Shown: positions 1 through 8,718, counted from the stretch's first letter. The stretch is 64,000 nt of DNA from Pseudomonas serboccidentalis (GCF_028830055.1 NZ_CP101655.1:3514204-3578203); one strand, 5' to 3'. Notes: generated from the sequence alone by a model not told the origin. Numbers and translations: made by a program.

Positions 1-115
1 CTATCGAGACAGCGAAAAAGCCTGCTTATATATAGACGCAACGACAGCGAATGCGCAGTATATTGCCCAATATCAAAAACAATACCCTGCTCTTACCTTT
101 GGATGATGCCTCGCA

Positions 116-1003
116 ATGACTGACCAACCTCGTTCTCTGGCCTCAATGCTGTTCCCGGTTGGCCTGTTATTAATAGCCATGGCATCCATCCAGTCCGGCG
201 CGTCTCTGGCCAAGAGCATGTTCCCGGTGGTTGGCGCTCAAGGGACGACCACCCTGCGCCTGATCTTCGCCAGCGTGATCATGCTGCTGTTATTACGCCC
301 ATGGCGAGCCAGACTGACAGCCCAGTCTCTGCGGACGGTGATCGTTTACGGAATGGCGCTGGGCGGGATGAACTTCCTCTTCTATATGTCATTGCGCACC
401 GTACCGCTCGGTATCGCCGTCGCACTCGAATTTACCGGTCCGCTGGCCGTCGCCATTTATGCCTCCCGTCGCGCCATCGACTTTCTCTGGATTGCCCTGG
501 CTGCGGTCGGACTACTGCTGTTGATCCCCACGGGGGCGACGACTGCCGGAATTGATCTGGTCGGGGCTGGTTATGCCTTGGGGGCTGGCGTCTGCTGGGC
601 ACTGTATATTCTGTTCGGCCAGAAGGCCGGTGCTGACAACGGCGTCACCACCGCAGCGTTGGGTGTGATGATTGCCGCACTGTTTGTTGCGCCAATCGGC
701 ATCGTGCATGCCGGCGCTGCGCTGCTGACGCCCTCACTGATCCCGGTCGCCATTGGCGTCGCCGTGCTGTCGACCGCGCTGCCCTACACGCTGGAGATGG
801 TCGCCCTGACCCGCATGCCCGCGCGCACTTTTGGCACTTTGATGAGCATTGAACCTGCCTTCGGCGCGTTGTCAGGGCTGCTGTTTCTGCAGGAATACCT
901 CTCGTTGTCACAATGGATGGCAATCCTGTGCATTATTCTGGCCTCCGTCGGGGCAACCATGACCATGGGCAGTACCGCCAAACCCGCCGTTGCGGCAGAT
1001 TGA
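116..1003 (+). CDS. rhtA: Threonine/homoserine exporter RhtA (EamA/DMT family)
   Basis: Inner-membrane exporter of the drug/metabolite transporter superfamily, 295 aa, the usual length for RhtA. The sequence shows about ten hydrophobic segments in two EamA halves. It is strongly RhtA-like throughout, with VAMASIQ-GASLAKS near the N-terminus, PLGIAVALEFTGPLAVA in the first half and RTFGTLMS-EPA in the second. By family it effluxes threonine, homoserine and related amino acids. It stands alone: the next gene on this strand is an unrelated small lipoprotein. The ATG at 116 is preserved in RhtA alignments as I remember them. Substrate is inferred from family, not shown here. Confidence 0.9.
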   Translation: MTDQPRSLASMLFPVGLLLIAMASIQSGASLAKSMFPVVGAQGTTTLRLIFASVIMLLLLRPWRARLTAQSLRTVIVYGMALGGMNFLFYMSLRTVPLGIAVALEFTGPLAVAIYASRRAIDFLWIALAAVGLLLLIPTGATTAGIDLVGAGYALGAGVCWALYILFGQKAGADNGVTTAALGVMIAALFVAPIGIVHAGAALLTPSLIPVAIGVAVLSTALPYTLEMVALTRMPARTFGTLMSIEPAFGALSGLLFLQEYLSLSQWMAILCIILASVGATMTMGSTAKPAVAAD

Positions 1004-1171
1004 AACAGGATTTGACGAAGGTCTGGCAATTGGCGCTTATTTAGGCCATGTTTAGGCCCCTTAACTCAGTGCCAGATATGGATTTTTCGGACAGGGACAT
1101 CGAAACGCTTAAAGCGCAAGCGAATACAGGCAGACCCGAGCGCCAGACTCGTGGCTACCATAAGGACGGTA

Positions 1172-1453
1172 ATGAAACGAATTTTAATACTGATCGCTGT
1201 GTTGGCAGTAACGGGGTGCGCAGCGACTTCCGAGACCCAAGTGAAGCACGGTAGAAAAGGGCTGCACATCAACTGTTCCGGTCTATCGTCCTCTTGGGAC
1301 AAGTGCTACACCAGCGCCGCCAATGCTTGTGCCCCGAAAGGCTACAAGGTCATCGCCAAATCGGGGGACGCCGTGGAAGAGCCAGGCGACTACCCGTTCG
1401 GTCTCAATCCGGCTGGTTATACCAGTCGAAGCATGATCGTCATCTGCAAATGA
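1172..1453 (+). CDS. Small predicted lipoprotein
   Basis: A 93-aa protein with a short signal peptide and a lipobox (LAVTGC), so it is probably lipid-anchored in the envelope. I chose the ATG at 1172 rather than the GTG at 1151 because AAGGACGG sits just upstream of the ATG and the signal peptide then begins MKRILIL. The mature part has several cysteines (SWDKCYTSAANACAPKGYKV and a final ICK) and looks like a compact secreted domain of the kind often annotated only as hypothetical. It is convergent with the TetR gene, with one base between the stop codons. Function unknown. Confidence 0.7.
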   Translation: MKRILILIAVLAVTGCAATSETQVKHGRKGLHINCSGLSSSWDKCYTSAANACAPKGYKVIAKSGDAVEEPGDYPFGLNPAGYTSRSMIVICK

Positions 1454-1454
1454 A

Positions 1455-2033
1455 TCATTCTGGCTGCTCGTCCCGTCGAGCAGCCAGTTGACGTCCGATC
1501 TCTTCATGACTGGACTTCAATACCGTCTGCTGGATCTCCGGCGTCACCAGCATCCGCGCAACCACCAATGCTCCGACACATTGCGACAGAATCGCCCACG
1601 CCAGGCTGTCGCTCTCCAGAACCTGCGCCCAACTGGCTTGCAGCCGACAAATCCACAGCTCTGCCTGCTCGCGAACCTGATCATCTGAACGGGCAATCTC
1701 CGCCCCCAGTGTCGGCAAGGCACAACCCGATTCAGGCTGCTCTACGTGGGCCATGCTCAGGTATTGCTTGAGACAGCGCTCCAGGCGCTCGCGGTCCTGC
1801 TCTCCCCTCCCTCCCAATCGTTCCAGGCTCTGGCACAGTTCACGCTCGACGATTGCCGTGAACAGCGCGTCTTTCGACGAGAAGTGGCTATAAAACGCCG
1901 CTCCGCTCAGACCGATGGCCTTCATCAAACCATCGACTCCAACGGTCGAAAATCCAGCGCGCTTCGCCGACAGCGCACTGCTGTTCAGCAGTTTTTCCCG
2001 GGTTTCCAGCTTGTGACCGGCGGAATACCGCAT
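1455..2033 (-). CDS. TetR/AcrR-family transcriptional regulator
   Basis: A 192-aa repressor-type protein. The N-terminal helix-turn-helix covers about residues 10-55 (ALSAKRAGFSTVGVDGLMKAIGLSGAAFYSHFSSKDAL), the typical TetR DNA-binding layout, followed by an all-helical ligand domain. It is transcribed away from an SDR/isomerase pair starting at 2126. The 92-bp gap contains two AACGNTCGTT repeats that are likely operators. It probably represses that pair and itself in response to an unknown small molecule; TetR relatives of this type often control detoxification oxidoreductases. Ligand cannot be read from sequence. Confidence 0.88.
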   Translation of the reverse strand: MRYSAGHKLETREKLLNSSALSAKRAGFSTVGVDGLMKAIGLSGAAFYSHFSSKDALFTAIVERELCQSLERLGGRGEQDRERLERCLKQYLSMAHVEQPESGCALPTLGAEIARSDDQVREQAELWICRLQASWAQVLESDSLAWAILSQCVGALVVARMLVTPEIQQTVLKSSHEEIGRQLAARRDEQPE

Positions 2034-2082
2034 GCGCTTACCCTCTTGATCGACCGCCTTGACGTTGCCCGGATCCTAGCAT

Positions 2083-2107
2083 AACGTTCGTTCACTTAAC
2101 GATCGTT
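2083..2107. promoter_or_regulatory. Putative TetR operators, two AACGNTCGTT repeats
   Basis: AACGTTCGTT at 2083-2092 and AACGATCGTT at 2098-2107 are near-identical, each close to palindromic, and centred 15 bp apart in the gap between the divergent TetR gene and the SDR gene. The position and symmetry fit an operator for the neighbouring TetR protein. Assignment is inference from position. Confidence 0.6.
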
Positions 2108-2125
2108 TACTAAAGGGATCCACCC

Positions 2126-2854
2126 ATGAATAACAAGAAGGTCGTGTTAGTGGTTGGTGCTGGCGATGCCACCGGTGGCGCGATTGCCAAGCGCTTTGCC
2201 AGAGAAGGTTTTGTCGCGTGTGTTACACGACGCAGTGCCGACAAATTGCAGCCGCTGGTCGAGGCGATTCTGGCCGAGGGTGGAGAAGCACACGGTTTTG
2301 CCTGCGATGCGCGCAAGGAAGAAGATGTCATTGCGTTGATTGAAGAGATCGAAACCCGCCTTGGTCCGATTGAGGCGTTTGTCTTCAACATTGGCGCCAA
2401 CGTGCCTTGCAGTATTCTCGAAGAAACCGCACGCAAGTATTTCAAGATCTGGGAGATGGCCTGTTTCTCCGGCTTCCTCAATGCCCGCGAAGTGGCCAAG
2501 CGTATGGTTACCCGCAAACGCGGCACTATTCTGTTCACCGGCGCGACTGCCGGGTTGCGCGGCGCTGCCGGGTTTGCCGCGTTTGCCGGCGCCAAACACG
2601 GTATCCGCGCACTGGCACAAAGCATGGCGCGCGAGCTGGGGCCGATGAACATCCACGTCGCCCACGTGGTGGTCGATGGCGCCATCGATACCGATTTCAT
2701 CCGTAACAGTTTTCCGGAGAAGTACGCGACCAAGGATCAGGACGGTATTCTCGATCCCGAACACATTGCCGAAAACTACTGGTATCTACACAGTCAGCCA
2801 CGGGATGCCTGGACATTCGAGCTGGACCTGCGTCCATGGAACGAACGCTGGTAA
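2126..2854 (+). CDS. Short-chain dehydrogenase/reductase
   Basis: A 242-aa NAD(P)-dependent oxidoreductase. The N-terminus carries a Rossmann dinucleotide motif (VVGAGDATGGAIAKRFAREG), and NIGANVPC occupies the place of the usual NNAG. The usual YxxxK catalytic pair is modified: after the strand GTILFTGATAGLRG comes FAAFAGAKHGIRALAQSMARE, where the expected tyrosine appears to be phenylalanine or alanine (AFAGAK). This is the pattern of the non-classical SDRs seen next to GST-kappa-type proteins. It is followed after 40 bp by the isomerase-like gene, probably in one operon under the divergent TetR. Substrate unknown. Confidence 0.85.
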   Translation: MNNKKVVLVVGAGDATGGAIAKRFAREGFVACVTRRSADKLQPLVEAILAEGGEAHGFACDARKEEDVIALIEEIETRLGPIEAFVFNIGANVPCSILEETARKYFKIWEMACFSGFLNAREVAKRMVTRKRGTILFTGATAGLRGAAGFAAFAGAKHGIRALAQSMARELGPMNIHVAHVVVDGAIDTDFIRNSFPEKYATKDQDGILDPEHIAENYWYLHSQPRDAWTFELDLRPWNERW

Positions 2855-2894
2855 GCCACGCCTTCTCCATAACAATAAATAGAGAGCAGCGAAC

Positions 2895-3491
2895 ATGACG
2901 AAAACCGTGGAGTTCTATTTTGACCTCGGCAGCCCTGCCACTTATCTGGCCTACACCCAATTACCGAAAATCTGTGCCAAAACCCATAGCGAGCTGATCT
3001 ACATTCCAATGCTACTGGGCGGCGTGTTCAAGGCGACCGGCAATGCCTCTCCGGCGATGATTCCGGCCAAGGGCCGCTACATGTTCCAGGATCTGGATCG
3101 CTACGCCGGACGCTATGGCGTGCCACTGAAGTTCAATCCGCACTTCCCGATCAACACGCTGATGCTGATGCGCGCCGTCACCGGCATACAACTGCGGCAG
3201 CCGGAACGCTTTCAGGCGTTTATCGATTGTCTGTTCAAGGCACTGTGGGTGGAGGGACGCGCTCTCGATGAGCCGGCGACTGTCGCAGCGGTATTGAGCG
3301 ACAACGGCTTCGATCCCAATGAAGTCCTGGCCCTGACCAATGACGAAACGGTCAAGGCAGCCCTCAAGGACAACACCGAGACAGCCGTTAAACGCGGCGT
3401 GTTTGGTGCGCCGAGCATGTTTATCGGCACTCAGCTGTTCTTCGGCCAGGACCGCCTCGACTTCGTCGAAGAAACCCTGCGTCAGGCTTGA
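2895..3491 (+). CDS. 2-hydroxychromene-2-carboxylate isomerase family (DsbA/GST-kappa fold)
   Basis: A 198-aa thioredoxin-fold protein. It starts TVEFYFDLGSPATYLAYTQLP, the signature start of the HCCA isomerase/GST-kappa family, in which the serine of LGSP binds glutathione. It ends with GVFGAPSMFIGTQLFFGQDRLDFVEE, the conserved cis-proline region. By family it is a glutathione-dependent isomerase or transferase in the cytoplasm. Pairing with the upstream SDR suggests a two-enzyme detoxification or aromatic-degradation step. A strong hairpin terminator follows directly. Confidence 0.88.
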   Translation: MTKTVEFYFDLGSPATYLAYTQLPKICAKTHSELIYIPMLLGGVFKATGNASPAMIPAKGRYMFQDLDRYAGRYGVPLKFNPHFPINTLMLMRAVTGIQLRQPERFQAFIDCLFKALWVEGRALDEPATVAAVLSDNGFDPNEVLALTNDETVKAALKDNTETAVKRGVFGAPSMFIGTQLFFGQDRLDFVEETLRQA

Positions 3492-3502
3492 ACCCAGAAT
3501 AG

Positions 3503-3532
3503 AACCCGGGCGCTGCCAACAGCGCCCGGGTT
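3503..3532 (+). terminator. Hairpin terminator after the isomerase gene
   Basis: AACCCGGGCGCT pairs with AGCGCCCGGGTT around a 6-nt loop, a 12-bp perfect stem, followed by only a short T run (TTT). It lies between the convergent isomerase gene and the aminopeptidase gene and could serve both strands. Confidence 0.75.
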
Positions 3533-3539
3533 TCAGCCA

Positions 3540-5348
3540 TCAGATGGCCGCTGTCCGCGTGTTCAACCACGCCAGCGCAGCCCCCTCAAGCAATGGACTC
3601 AGACGCTCGCGCACTTCGGCGTGATAGGCGTTGAACCACTGTTTCTCTTCCTGCGTCAGCAGGGACGGTTCCAGGCAGCGCGTGTCGATCGGGCACAGGG
3701 TCAAGGTTTCAAACTTGAGGAACTCGCCAAACTCGCTGCTTCCTGCGTCGCGATTCATCGCCAGGTTCTCGATCCGCACACCCCAACGCCCCGGACGGTA
3801 AGTGCCCGGCTCGATCGACGTGATCATCCCCGGCAGCATCGCCGTTTGCGGTGCCGCTGCGGCCTGATAGGCGATCACCTGCGGGCCTTCGTGAACGTTG
3901 AGGAAATAACCGACCCCGTGACCGGTGCCGTGGCCGTAATCCACGCTTTCAGCCCAGATCGGCGCACGCGCGATGGCATCCAGCAGCGGCGACAGAATGC
4001 CTTTCGGGAAGTGTGCCCGCGACAGTGCGATCACGCCTTTGAGCACGCGCGTGCAGTCACGTTTCTGCTCGTCTGTCGGCGTGCCGACCGGGACCATTCG
4101 CGTGATGTCGGTCGTACCGCCCAGGTACTGGCCGCCCGAGTCGATCAGCAGCAAGCCGTCGCCCTCGATCACCGCGTGTTCTTCTTCGGTGGCGTGATAG
4201 TGCGGCATCGCACCGTTGGCGTTGAACGCGGCAATCGTGTTGAAGCTCAGCGACACATAATCCGGACGGCGCTCGCGGGCCGCGGTGAGTTTCTCGTCGA
4301 TGGTCAGTTCGGTGATGCGCTCGCGACCCCAGGCCGATTCCAGCCAGGCGAAGAATTCGCACAACGCCGCGCCATCCTGTTCCATGGCTTTGCGGATGTG
4401 CTTGGCGTCGGCCTCGCTCTTCTGCGATTTGGCGAGGGTGGTCGGGTTCAGGCCTTCGACCAGTTTTACCCCACTGTCCAGGTTATCCAGCAAACCGCTG
4501 GTCACCCGCGCCGGATCCACCAGCAGCCTCGCGCCGTTTGGCACCGCGCGCAAGGCATCGGCCACTTCGCGGTAATCGCGCAGGGTCACGCCGTCCTGCT
4601 CCAGCACGGCACGCAGCTCGGCATCGACCTTGCTCAACGCCACAAACAGTGTCGCTTGCTGTTGATTGATCAACGCGAAAGACACAAACACCGGGTTGAA
4701 CGAGACATCGCCGCCACGCAGGTTGAACAGCCAGGCGATGTCGTCGAGAGTAGCGATGAAGTGCCAATCGGCGCCGCGCGCCTGCAAGGTCTCACGCAGT
4801 TTGGCGAGTTTTTCGCCGCGACTGACCGTCGCCTGCGGCGGCAGATGCTGATAGATCGGCGCGTTCGGCAGGCTCGGGCGATCGGCCCAGACTTCATTCA
4901 ACAGATCGATGTCGGTGCGCAGACGCGCGCCACGGGCTTCAAGCTTGCTGCTCAACGTACGCGCCGAGGCCACGGCCATCACCGCGCCATCGACCGCCAC
5001 CACGCCACCTTCCGGAGTCTGCTCGGCCAGCCAGTCCAGCGGGCTCGGTTGCCCCGGTTGCAGCTTGACCAGTTCAATGCCGCTGCCCTTGAGTTCCTTG
5101 GTCGCCTGTTCCCAGTAACGACTGTCGGCCCAGACCCCGGCGAAATCAGCAGTGACAATCAGAGTGCCAACCGAGCCGTGGAATCCCGACAGCCATTGCC
5201 GCCCTTGCCAGTAGCCGGGCAGGTATTCCGACAGATGCGGGTCGGCCGATGGCACCAGCAACGCATGAATGCCTTCGCGGCGCATCAGTTCACGGGTGCG
5301 CGCCAGGCGCTGGGGAACCGTTCCTTCGGTCAAAGTCTGGGTACTCAT
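3540..5348 (-). CDS. Xaa-Pro aminopeptidase, M24B family (AMPP1-like)
   Basis: A 602-aa cytoplasmic metallopeptidase with the three-domain layout of eukaryotic-type aminopeptidase P: two creatinase N-terminal-like domains (about 1-310) and a C-terminal pita-bread catalytic domain. Metal-site motifs are visible: LLLIDSGGQYLGGTTDITR (two Asp), GHGTGHGVGYFLNVHEGP (His) and SIEPGTYRPGRWGVRIEN (two Glu). It removes N-terminal residues before proline. The ATG at 5348 is preferred: GGAG lies 5 nt upstream, whereas the in-frame TTG at 5363 and ATG at 5351 are worse placed. The cysteine desulfurase gene follows upstream on the same strand. Confidence 0.93.
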   Translation of the reverse strand: MSTQTLTEGTVPQRLARTRELMRREGIHALLVPSADPHLSEYLPGYWQGRQWLSGFHGSVGTLIVTADFAGVWADSRYWEQATKELKGSGIELVKLQPGQPSPLDWLAEQTPEGGVVAVDGAVMAVASARTLSSKLEARGARLRTDIDLLNEVWADRPSLPNAPIYQHLPPQATVSRGEKLAKLRETLQARGADWHFIATLDDIAWLFNLRGGDVSFNPVFVSFALINQQQATLFVALSKVDAELRAVLEQDGVTLRDYREVADALRAVPNGARLLVDPARVTSGLLDNLDSGVKLVEGLNPTTLAKSQKSEADAKHIRKAMEQDGAALCEFFAWLESAWGRERITELTIDEKLTAARERRPDYVSLSFNTIAAFNANGAMPHYHATEEEHAVIEGDGLLLIDSGGQYLGGTTDITRMVPVGTPTDEQKRDCTRVLKGVIALSRAHFPKGILSPLLDAIARAPIWAESVDYGHGTGHGVGYFLNVHEGPQVIAYQAAAAPQTAMLPGMITSIEPGTYRPGRWGVRIENLAMNRDAGSSEFGEFLKFETLTLCPIDTRCLEPSLLTQEEKQWFNAYHAEVRERLSPLLEGAALAWLNTRTAAI

Positions 5349-5404
5349 CATGTCTCCTGCCAATCACTTCATCATTATTGTGCGTAGCCGTGGAAATCGG
5401 CTGG

Positions 5405-6571
5405 TTAAAGCCCTGTCGCCCAGAAGGCCGGGGCACTGGCGCAGGCGCCTTTGATCAGTTCTGCCGCCTGATCGATATCATCGGCGGTGGTGAAGCGGCC
5501 GAGGCTCAGGCGAATGGTGCGACCGGCCAGCCGTGCGTCATGCCCCAGTGCCAATAGCACATGGGACGGTGCGTTGTTCGCCGAATTGCAGGCCGAGGTC
5601 GCGGAAAACGCGATCGAATGGTTCAAGGCTGCACCGTTGAACTCACCTTCACTGAACGTCAGGCTCAAGGTGTGCGGGATGCGCTGGCTGGCGCTGCCGT
5701 TGAGGCGCACGCCGGGCAGAGTCAGCAACTGTTCAAGCAAGCGTTCGCGCAGTGCCACGATGGTCTTTTTCTCCTCATCGAACGCCGCAGCGGCCAGGGC
5801 GAATGCCGCGCCCATGCCTGCGATCTGATGGGTCGCCAGGGTCCCGGAGCGCAAACCGCCTTCGTGTCCTCCGCCGTGAATCTGCGCCTGCAAACGCTGT
5901 TGCGCCCGCGGTCCGACATACAGCGCACCGATGCCTTTGGGGCCGTAGAGTTTGTGCGCCGAAAACGACATCAGATCCACCGGCCACGGCTGCAGATCAA
6001 TCGCCACTTTGCCGGCGCCCTGCGCCGCATCGACATGGAACAACGCCCCACGGCCACGCACGACTTCACCGATGGCCGGGATGTCGTTAAGCGTGCCGAG
6101 TTCGTTGTTGACCAGCATCAGCGACACCAGAAAAGTGTCGTCGCGCATCGCTTCGCTGACGGCCTGCGGGGTGATCAGGCCCTCGGCGTCCGGCACCAGA
6201 TAGGTCACCGCAACGCCGGCGTCCTGCAATTGCCGGGCGGTATCAAGGATGGCTTTGTGTTCGATCTGGCTGGTAATGATGTGGCCGCCAGCAACGCCGC
6301 GCGCCTGGGCCACGCCTTTGAGGGCGAGGTTGTTGGATTCGGTGGCCCCGGAGGTCCAGACGATCTGTCCGGGCTCGGCCCCGACCAGTTCGGCGACTTG
6401 ACGACGGGCCTGCTCGACCGTTTGCCGGGCTTGCTGGCCGAAGGCGTGGGAGCTGGAAGCCGGATTGCCGAAGTTGGCGTGAAACCCCAGACAGTCGATC
6501 ATCACCTGGATGACCCGCTCGTCCACCGGGGTGGTGGCGGCGTAATCAAAATACAACGGACGTTTATTCAT
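5405..6571 (-). CDS. Cysteine desulfurase (class V aminotransferase, NifS/IscS-like)
   Basis: A 388-aa PLP enzyme. Visible motifs are the PLP aspartate in HVDAAQGAGK, the Schiff-base lysine in SFSAHKLYGPKGIGALYV, and a catalytic-cysteine loop SATSACNSANNAPSH with Cys at about residue 328. By family it takes sulfur from cysteine as an enzyme persulfide. It is not the isc-operon IscS: no iscR, iscU or hscAB genes are near and the loop sequence differs. It is a stand-alone paralogue upstream of the aminopeptidase gene, perhaps co-transcribed. Its sulfur acceptor is unknown. Confidence 0.9.
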   Translation of the reverse strand: MNKRPLYFDYAATTPVDERVIQVMIDCLGFHANFGNPASSSHAFGQQARQTVEQARRQVAELVGAEPGQIVWTSGATESNNLALKGVAQARGVAGGHIITSQIEHKAILDTARQLQDAGVAVTYLVPDAEGLITPQAVSEAMRDDTFLVSLMLVNNELGTLNDIPAIGEVVRGRGALFHVDAAQGAGKVAIDLQPWPVDLMSFSAHKLYGPKGIGALYVGPRAQQRLQAQIHGGGHEGGLRSGTLATHQIAGMGAAFALAAAAFDEEKKTIVALRERLLEQLLTLPGVRLNGSASQRIPHTLSLTFSEGEFNGAALNHSIAFSATSACNSANNAPSHVLLALGHDARLAGRTIRLSLGRFTTADDIDQAAELIKGACASAPAFWATGL

Positions 6572-6776
6572 AAAGGACTCGCAGAGCGTGTTCCGGGATC
6601 AGGAGGCTCGTGTCTGCAAACGGCACAGCGCAGCCTTGTGAGCTGCGCGTCGGTTCGAGAGCGTCATCAATACCTGATCGGATGCCGTTAAAGAAGGACA
6701 ACTTCATTTAAAAGTGCGTAGGAACGCTCCTGAAGCCGAGCTTAACAGGCATCGGGCCGGCGGTTGAAGCAATGCG

Positions 6777-7415
6777 TCAGTGAAAGCTTTCGAGAAGTAA
6801 CGGGTACAGCGAAATCACCAACAGCGCGGCCATGCCCCAATTGAATACGCGCAACCAGCGCGGGTCCTTCAGCACGTTGCGCAACAACGTGCCGCATGCC
6901 GCCCAGACACCGACGCTGGGCAGGTTAATGACGGCGAACACCGCCGCGATCACCACAACGTTGGTGAAATAACCCTGCATCGGCGTATAGGTACTGATCG
7001 CGCCGATGGCCATGATCCAGGCCTTGGGATTGACCCACTGAAACGCGGCGGCACCCAGATAACTGATCGGTTTGGCCTCGCCTTCCGCGCCGTCGCCCAC
7101 CGGTCCCGAATGGGCGATCTTCCACGCCAGGTACAACAGATACGCGGCGCCGACATAACGCAGCACCGTGTAGAGAAGCGGATAAGTCTGGAACACCGCG
7201 CCCAGGCCAAAACCCACCGCGACCACCAATACGAAGAAACCGCAGGTGATGCCGAGCATATGGGGAATGGTGCGGTTGAAGCCGAAGTTCACGCCCGACG
7301 CCAGCAACATGGTGTTATTCGGCCCCGGTGTAATCGAGGTGACAAGGGCAAACAGGGCAAAGCCCAACAGCAGATCAAGCGAGAGGGTCATGGAGGACAA
7401 TCCGTCGGGGGTCAT
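6777..7415 (-). CDS. LysE/RhtB-family amino-acid exporter
   Basis: A 212-aa membrane protein with six hydrophobic segments and the family signature ITPGPNNTMLLASGVNFGFNRTIPHMLG near the N-terminus, typical of LysE/RhtB translocators. It should export an amino acid or derivative across the inner membrane. Start choice is uncertain: ATG at 7415 (used) has a weak upstream site, and ATG at 7391 would begin MTLSLDLLLGFALF, which also suits this family. It stands alone, about 0.2 kb from the desulfurase gene. Confidence 0.9.
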   Translation of the reverse strand: MTPDGLSSMTLSLDLLLGFALFALVTSITPGPNNTMLLASGVNFGFNRTIPHMLGITCGFFVLVVAVGFGLGAVFQTYPLLYTVLRYVGAAYLLYLAWKIAHSGPVGDGAEGEAKPISYLGAAAFQWVNPKAWIMAIGAISTYTPMQGYFTNVVVIAAVFAVINLPSVGVWAACGTLLRNVLKDPRWLRVFNWGMAALLVISLYPLLLESFH

Positions 7416-7493
7416 TCAGGTGTTGACCCTATCGCACGGCAGCCCGCAAACCCACGGACAGTTGGGTAAAACTTCCAGCAGTACAGTTTGCTA

Positions 7494-7751
7494 TCAGCTT
7501 GGACGACCGTGCAGCTGTATCGCACGCCCGGCGCTCATTTCAGCTTTCTTGTCGAATGACGATTCGCCGAGCAGCGCGGCTTTTTTCGCGTGGTATTCGT
7601 CGAAGGACAAGCCACTGCGATTCAGCGCTTCCATCGCCAGTTCGCGGGTTTCTTCGGCGGTGTACGGCCGTTGTTCGGGGGAAACGTGGGTAGCGCAACC
7701 AGCGAGTACGGAGACAGCGAGCAGCAGCGAAACAGTCAGTAAACGATTCAT
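7494..7751 (-). CDS. Small predicted lipoprotein
   Basis: An 85-aa protein beginning MNRLLTVSLLLAVSVLAGC, a clear type II signal peptide with lipobox LAGC. The mature part is charged and helical (PYTAEETRELAMEALNRSGLSFDEYHAKKAALLGE). The reading frame is open further upstream, but the ATG at 7751 gives the canonical lipoprotein start. Function unknown; likely outer-membrane anchored because Asp is absent after the cysteine (CATHV). Confidence 0.78.
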   Translation of the reverse strand: MNRLLTVSLLLAVSVLAGCATHVSPEQRPYTAEETRELAMEALNRSGLSFDEYHAKKAALLGESSFDKKAEMSAGRAIQLHGRPS

Positions 7752-7951
7752 GGGGAGCGTCCTGGCGAGCGGTGTTAGTTGATGAACAAAGGCTACGCCC
7801 GCGCCGGCCCGGGCAAAAATCAACGCTCTCAATAGTGGCTATCAGAATTTCAGCTTTATCGCCCCTCATATCTCTTAAAGATCTATAAATATCGATTAAC
7901 GTTCTTTTACGGAATAACAGACAGCCGCTATAAATCCTTCCACCCGGCGAA

Positions 7952-7984
7952 CAACTGTTGCTCCTGCAACTGTTGTCCAGACAA
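7952..7984 (+). promoter_or_regulatory. Putative upstream activating sequence for the msu promoter
   Basis: The 9-bp palindrome CAACTGTTG occurs at 7952-7960 and again at 7967-7975, followed by TTGTC-CA-GACAA at 7973-7984. The copies are 15 bp apart and about 90-120 bp upstream of the sigma54 element, the usual distance for a sigma54 activator site. SfnR, encoded at the end of this operon, is the obvious candidate; CysB is an alternative. Confidence 0.5.
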
Positions 7985-8070
7985 CAGCAGATCAACAAAC
8001 CCGCCTGATATCTGCACAACGCACTCGCGCCGGAACGCTCAATCCCGCGTAAACCGGGGCTTTCAGGAAT

Positions 8071-8086
8071 TGGTACAGCGCTTGCT
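8071..8086 (+). promoter_or_regulatory. Sigma54 (RpoN) -24/-12 promoter of msuEDC-sfnR
   Basis: TGGTACAGCGCTTGCT matches the consensus TGGYACR-N4-TTGCW at every constrained position with correct GG-to-GC spacing. It lies 59 bp upstream of the msuE ATG. This agrees with the operon encoding its own sigma54 activator, SfnR. Confidence 0.88.
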
Positions 8087-8144
8087 CAAGCCTTGGGACT
8101 TACTCACTGCTCGCTGAGCAACTGTTGATAAAAAGGAACTCATC

Positions 8145-8708
8145 ATGTCGCGTCCCCTGAAAGTCGTTGCCCTGTCCGGCGGCACCTGGCGTCCGTCCCG
8201 CACCCTGGTGCTGACCCAAGCCTTGCTGGCCGAACTGGCCGGGCACCTGTCGATCGACAGTCACCTGATCGAACTCGGTGACATCGCCCGCCCACTGGGC
8301 GCCGCGCTGTCGCGTCAGGAACTGAACGCTGAGGTCGAAGCCGAACTGCAAGCCATTGAACAAGCCGATCTGCTGATCGTCGCCGCGCCGGTGTATCGCG
8401 GTTCCTACCCGGGGCTGCTCAAGCACCTGTTCGACCTGATCGACCTCAATGCGCTGATCGACACCCCGGTGTTGCTGGCCGCCACCGGCGGCAGCGAGCG
8501 TCATGCGCTGGTGCTCGATCACCAGTTACGTCCGCTGTTCAGTTTCTTCCAGGCCGTGACCCTGCCGATCGGGGTGTACGCCACCGAAGCCGATTTCGCC
8601 GACTACCAGATCACCAGCGAGCCGCTGAAAGCGCGCATCCGCCTGGCCGCCGAACGCGCCGCGCCGCTGTTCGGCACGCAAATCAAACCGCTGCTGAAAA
8701 TCGCCTGA
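8145..8708 (+). CDS. msuE: NADPH-dependent FMN reductase MsuE
   Basis: A 187-aa flavodoxin-like reductase. The N-terminal [22 protein letters not shown] is the FMN-phosphate loop of the SsuE/MsuE family, and [21 protein letters not shown] is the second conserved segment. It supplies reduced FMN to the monooxygenases encoded just downstream (msuD after 10 bp, then msuC). AAAAAGGAAC provides the ribosome-binding site. SsuE of the taurine/alkanesulfonate system is the close alternative, but the gene order with the acyl-CoA-dehydrogenase-like gene and sfnR favours MsuE. Confidence 0.88.
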   Translation: MSRPLKVVALSGGTWRPSRTLVLTQALLAELAGHLSIDSHLIELGDIARPLGAALSRQELNAEVEAELQAIEQADLLIVAAPVYRGSYPGLLKHLFDLIDLNALIDTPVLLAATGGSERHALVLDHQLRPLFSFFQAVTLPIGVYATEADFADYQITSEPLKARIRLAAERAAPLFGTQIKPLLKIA

Positions 8709-8718
8709 GGAGCTGTTC

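Larger units (their letters stand above)
7752..8144. other. Intergenic region carrying the msuE control region
   Basis: These 393 bp contain no convincing gene. The left third is AT-rich (around 7840-7920). The middle holds two tandem CAACTGTTG palindromes, and the right third holds a sigma54 -24/-12 element and a third CAACTGTTG just before the msuE ribosome-binding site. The lipoprotein promoter must lie at the left edge. Confidence 0.7.

Noticed and set aside
1048..1171. A short plus-strand frame from 1048 before the first lipoprotein
   Set aside because: No ribosome-binding site, no similarity, and it overlaps the lipoprotein in another frame.
5405..6571. The cysteine desulfurase as housekeeping IscS
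   Set aside because: No isc genes are nearby and the catalytic loop reads SACNSA, unlike the IscS loop.
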